Positions 13,897 to 16,261 of a stretch of DNA of 16,261 nt are shown here, piece by piece. Position numbers and translations under genes: made by a program. Each line of letters starts with the position of its first letter. The stretch's first letter is position 1. Below the pieces are notes generated by a model. That model did no database searches and was not told the origin of the DNA. It saw only the letters and a list, made by a program, of their open reading frames with translations. Origin of the DNA: Actinomycetota bacterium (lineage in GTDB: Bacteria; Actinomycetota; Thermoleophilia; Solirubrobacterales; Solirubrobacteraceae); NCBI GenBank assembly GCA_009699615.1, contig WLNV01000016.1:1-16261 (forward strand), read 5' to 3'.

Positions 13897-13907
13897 ATAC
13901 TACTCAA

Positions 13908-13936
13908 ACACTGTCAGACACCCCCCGCGATGTCAA
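13908..13936 (-). promoter_or_regulatory. Possible promoter of the ureohydrolase-amidase operon
   Basis: On the minus strand a perfect TTGACA (-35; plus-strand 13931-13936) is followed after 17 bases by CAGTGT (13908-13913), a weak -10 matching only its A and final T. A transcript from here would begin near 13900, putting the candidate LacI operator just after +1, where repressors commonly block. The -35 is clear, but the -10 is poor. Confidence 0.35.
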
Positions 13937-13940
13937 CCTG

Positions 13941-14972
13941 ATGGCCTCCTCCGACCCGCCCGCGCGAAGGCCCCGAATCACCGAGGTTGCAGCTGCAGCC
14001 GGTGTTTCGATCACGACCGTCTCGCACGCCCTGAATGGAAAAGGCCGTATCTCCGAGGCCACGCGAACGCACGTGCACCAGGTCGCTCGCAAGCTCGGCT
14101 ACCGGCCATCGGCAAACGCGCGCAGCCTCGGCAGCGGTCGCCACGGTCTACTCGCGCTGAAGGTTTCGCTGCCGGGCAGCAGCGCTGCAGCTTTTGTCGA
14201 GTTCGACTACTTCACGCGGCTGCTCAATGCAGCCACCTCGACGGCGCTCCAGAACGGATTCGCGCTGGTAACTCTGCCGAGCGGCCAGACCGAGCAGCAG
14301 GAGCCACCGGACTTCAGCGCCGACGGCATGATCGCCGTTGACCCCGAACGCGGGGACGAAGCGCTGGCGACGGCTCGCAAGCGCGGGCTGCCGATCGTCA
14401 CGGCGGGACGCGATAGGGATGACGGGACCTCGCCGTGGATCGACAGTGACCACCGTCACGGAACGATCACCGCGCTCGACCACCTTGCGGCGCGTGGTGC
14501 TCGGCGGATCGCATTGATCGGCCTCGAGCGCGTCAATTCGTTTGCAATCGACGCGGCGGCGGCGTACGAGGAATGGTGCGCCAGCCACTCCGTTGAACCA
14601 ATTGAGTCGCAGGTCGTAACCGATTACTCCCAAGCGGCAGGGCGAGCAGCAGCGCTTGAGTTGCTTTCTGCGCCGAACCCTCCCGACGCAATCTACGCGC
14701 TGCTGGACGGGCTTGGGCTTGGTGCACTGTCGGCGGCGCGCGAGCTGGGCCTGAGAGTCCCCGACGATCTGCTGCTAGCCGCTTGTACCGACAGTACTGC
14801 CGCCGCCGCCAGCGACCCTGGGCTTACATCGCTCTCGCTCGCTCCCGAAGAGATCGGTACCGGCGCCGTCGAGATGCTGCTGAAGATGCTCGACGGTTCC
14901 AGCGCGACGGTTCCCAACCGTTACGTCGCGACGGAGCTGGTGGTTCGCCGCTCGAGCAGCCCGGCCGCTTAG
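13941..14972 (+). CDS. LacI-family transcriptional regulator
   Basis: A 343-residue DNA-binding repressor-type protein. The helix-turn-helix spans about residues 12-46 (ITEVAAAAGVSITTVSHALN), the hinge is at 54-64 (YRPSANARSLG) with the minor-groove leucine L63, and a periplasmic-binding-protein-like sensor domain fills the remainder (GMIAVDPERG, WIDSDHRHGTITALDHLAARGARRIALIG, PDAIYALLDGLGLGAL, ACTDSTAAAASDPGLTSLSLAPEEIG). ATG 13941 is chosen because it places the HTH at the usual distance; no Shine-Dalgarno precedes it, so a leaderless or weakly translated message is possible. The effector cannot be predicted, but an intermediate of the divergent guanidino pathway is likely. Its stop overlaps the stop of the convergent aldehyde dehydrogenase in the shared bases TTAG. 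Confidence 0.93.
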   Translation: MASSDPPARRPRITEVAAAAGVSITTVSHALNGKGRISEATRTHVHQVARKLGYRPSANARSLGSGRHGLLALKVSLPGSSAAAFVEFDYFTRLLNAATSTALQNGFALVTLPSGQTEQQEPPDFSADGMIAVDPERGDEALATARKRGLPIVTAGRDRDDGTSPWIDSDHRHGTITALDHLAARGARRIALIGLERVNSFAIDAAAAYEEWCASHSVEPIESQVVTDYSQAAGRAAALELLSAPNPPDAIYALLDGLGLGALSAARELGLRVPDDLLLAACTDSTAAAASDPGLTSLSLAPEEIGTGAVEMLLKMLDGSSATVPNRYVATELVVRRSSSPAA

Positions 14973-16261
14973 TCGCGGTTGCCGCGGCCGTACAGGAAGG
15001 TGAAGAGCTTGCCGAGACGATTGGTCGTCTTCTCGGTGTAAGGGAACATATGGACGTCACGCTTGGGGTGCAGCCGCGAGATCAGGATCGACTGCTGCTG
15101 GCAGAACTTGCGGATACCGCCGGCGCCGTGGCGCGAGCCGATCCCGGAAGTCTTGGCGCCGCCCATCGGGAGCTCCAGCGCGACGTAGTTGAGCATCGCG
15201 TCGTTGACACAGACCGCGCCTGCTTGAACGCGCTTGGCGATCTCCTCGCCGCGAGCCACGTCGCGAGTGAAGACCGAAGCACCGAGGCCAAACTCGCTGT
15301 CGTTGGCGAGGCGGATTGCCTCCTCGGCGTCCTCGACCTTCATGATCGGCAGAGTCGGCCCGAAGGTCTCCTCATTCATCGCCGTCATCGAGTGGTCAAC
15401 GTCAACCAGCACGGTCGGTTCGAAGAAGTCGCCGGGACCACTGCCGCGCTTGCCGCCGGTCAGCACCTTGGCACCGCTGGCAACGGCCTCGTTGACGTGA
15501 CGCTCGACGATGTCAACCTGCGGCGGGAAGGTCATCGCGCCAATCTCAGCCGTACCGGGGCCTGAGCTGATGCCCTGGCGCAGCGCCTTGACCTTCTCCG
15601 TCACCTTTCCGACGAATTCGTCGTAGACAGGCGCCTCGACGTAAACGCGCTCGGTCGAGATGCAGGTCTGGCCCGAGTTCTGCATCGAGAAGAAAACGGC
15701 GGCGTTGGCGGCACGCTCAACGTCGGCGTCGCGCAGGACGATCATTGGGTCCTTGCCGCCAAGTTCCAGCGAGCACGGGATCAGCCGCTCGGCAGCGGTC
15801 ACTGCCACCTTGCGCCCGGTTGCCGTTGAGCCGGTGAACATGATCATGTCAACCTGGTCGATCAGCGCGCGACCGGTGTCGCCGCGGCCGGTTGCGACCT
15901 GGAAGACGCCAGCTGGCATACCGCACTCATCGAGGCAGCGGGCCATCAGCAGTGACGTCAGCGGAGTTACTTCGCTCGGCTTGAGGATCACGCTGTTGCC
16001 GGCAGCCATCGCCGGGATGCAGTCGCCAAAGGAGTTCGTCAGCGGGTAGTTCCAAGGGCCGATGATGCCGATCAGCCCAAGCGGGCGGTAGCTGACCATC
16101 AGCTTCTTGCCTTTGACCATCAGACTGCCGGACTTGACCTTCACGTCGGCGAGGTACTCGGGCGCGTGCTTGGCCCAGAAACCGAAGGCCGAGGCGCCGT
16201 AGGAGATCTCTGCCAACTGCGCATCTTCGTAGGTCTTGCCGGTCTCAGAGACGATCGTTTC
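14969..16261 (-). CDS. NAD(P)+-dependent aldehyde dehydrogenase (5' end missing)
   Basis: The frame stays open to the right edge, so the N-terminus is missing; about 430 residues are visible, beginning near the helix ETIVSETGKTYEDAQ. The family motifs are intact: GPWNYPL, FTGSTATGRKVA, the general base Glu in LELGGKD (codon 15764-15766), the nucleophile Cys in GQTCISTERVY (codon 15662-15664), and EETFGPTLPI. The C-terminal end (PYTEKTTNRLGKLFTFLYG) is typical of aldehyde dehydrogenases that act on succinate semialdehyde or other aliphatic aldehydes. Oxidation of succinate semialdehyde or a 4-guanidino/aminobutyraldehyde would fit the neighbouring ureohydrolase and amidase. The ID as an aldehyde dehydrogenase is firm; the substrate is inferred from context only. 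Confidence 0.94.
   Translation of the reverse strand, partial: ETIVSETGKTYEDAQLAEISYGASAFGFWAKHAPEYLADVKVKSGSLMVKGKKLMVSYRPLGLIGIIGPWNYPLTNSFGDCIPAMAAGNSVILKPSEVTPLTSLLMARCLDECGMPAGVFQVATGRGDTGRALIDQVDMIMFTGSTATGRKVAVTAAERLIPCSLELGGKDPMIVLRDADVERAANAAVFFSMQNSGQTCISTERVYVEAPVYDEFVGKVTEKVKALRQGISSGPGTAEIGAMTFPPQVDIVERHVNEAVASGAKVLTGGKRGSGPGDFFEPTVLVDVDHSMTAMNEETFGPTLPIMKVEDAEEAIRLANDSEFGLGASVFTRDVARGEEIAKRVQAGAVCVNDAMLNYVALELPMGGAKTSGIGSRHGAGGIRKFCQQQSILISRLHPKRDVHMFPYTEKTTNRLGKLFTFLYGRGNRD

Noticed and set aside
13857..13907. Longer ureohydrolase from TTG 13907
   Set aside because: No ribosome binding site there, whereas ATG 13856 has AAAGG 6 bases upstream; the extra 17 residues show no family similarity.
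13806..13940. Longer LacI protein from GTG 13806
   Set aside because: It would overlap the opposing ureohydrolase start and the candidate operator, and would add 45 residues before the helix-turn-helix, which is normally at the N-terminus.
8608..16261. A standard Puu putrescine pathway
   Set aside because: A GS-like ligase and an aldehyde dehydrogenase are present, but no PuuB-type oxidase, PuuD-type gamma-Glu hydrolase or PuuE transaminase is in the window, and the GS genes sit in a different operon.
1..16261. Mobile elements, phage genes, CRISPR arrays, tRNA or rRNA genes
   Set aside because: None seen; the window is continuous metabolic coding sequence with only short gaps (75 and 84 bases at most).

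Overview
The window is GC-rich and densely packed, with many 1-8 base gene overlaps and several GTG/TTG starts. This suits a high-GC bacterium, probably an actinomycete-type lineage. That placement is inferred from style only, since there is no rRNA or marker gene. The content is catabolic and metabolic. I saw no tRNA, rRNA, CRISPR array, transposase or phage gene.

Layout. Positions 2-2867 (+) hold part of a polyamine-type ABC importer: a binding protein cut by the left edge, an ATPase, and one permease. The usual second permease is missing from the window. A FadR-type GntR regulator follows at 2864-3574. Next is a coupled catabolic block (3650-12094, +): an acetone-carboxylase-type beta subunit, a large protein in which the alpha and gamma subunits are fused, two glutamine-synthetase-like proteins, and a class III CoA-transferase. 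Positions 12104-13856 (-) encode a nitrilase-superfamily amidase and an agmatinase/guanidinobutyrase-type ureohydrolase. A LacI-type regulator (13941-14972, +) diverges from them across a short control region. An aldehyde dehydrogenase (14969-16261, -) runs off the right edge.

The most unusual content is in the central block. (1) The ATP-dependent carboxylase carries its gamma subunit as a C-terminal domain, and that domain has lost the cysteines expected to bind zinc. (2) The two glutamine-synthetase-like proteins look complementary. The first keeps the N-terminal beta-grasp domain and the C-terminal tail but has lost the catalytic barrel residues. The second keeps all catalytic motifs but has a shortened N-terminal domain and no classical tail. 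Because glutamine synthetase active sites form between neighbouring subunits, I infer an obligate hetero-oligomer.

How the genes may work together (inference). The transporter would import a cationic amine. The synthetase pair would gamma-glutamylate an amine. The carboxylase would add CO2 to a ketone-type carbon, and the CoA-transferase would activate the acid formed. The right-hand set (amidase, ureohydrolase, aldehyde dehydrogenase, LacI repressor) fits breakdown of a guanidino compound such as 4-guanidinobutyramide or agmatine towards GABA and succinate. Two palindromes, at 3628-3641 and 13877-13896, look like operators for the GntR and LacI regulators. Comparisons with named reference proteins were made from memory; no alignments were run.
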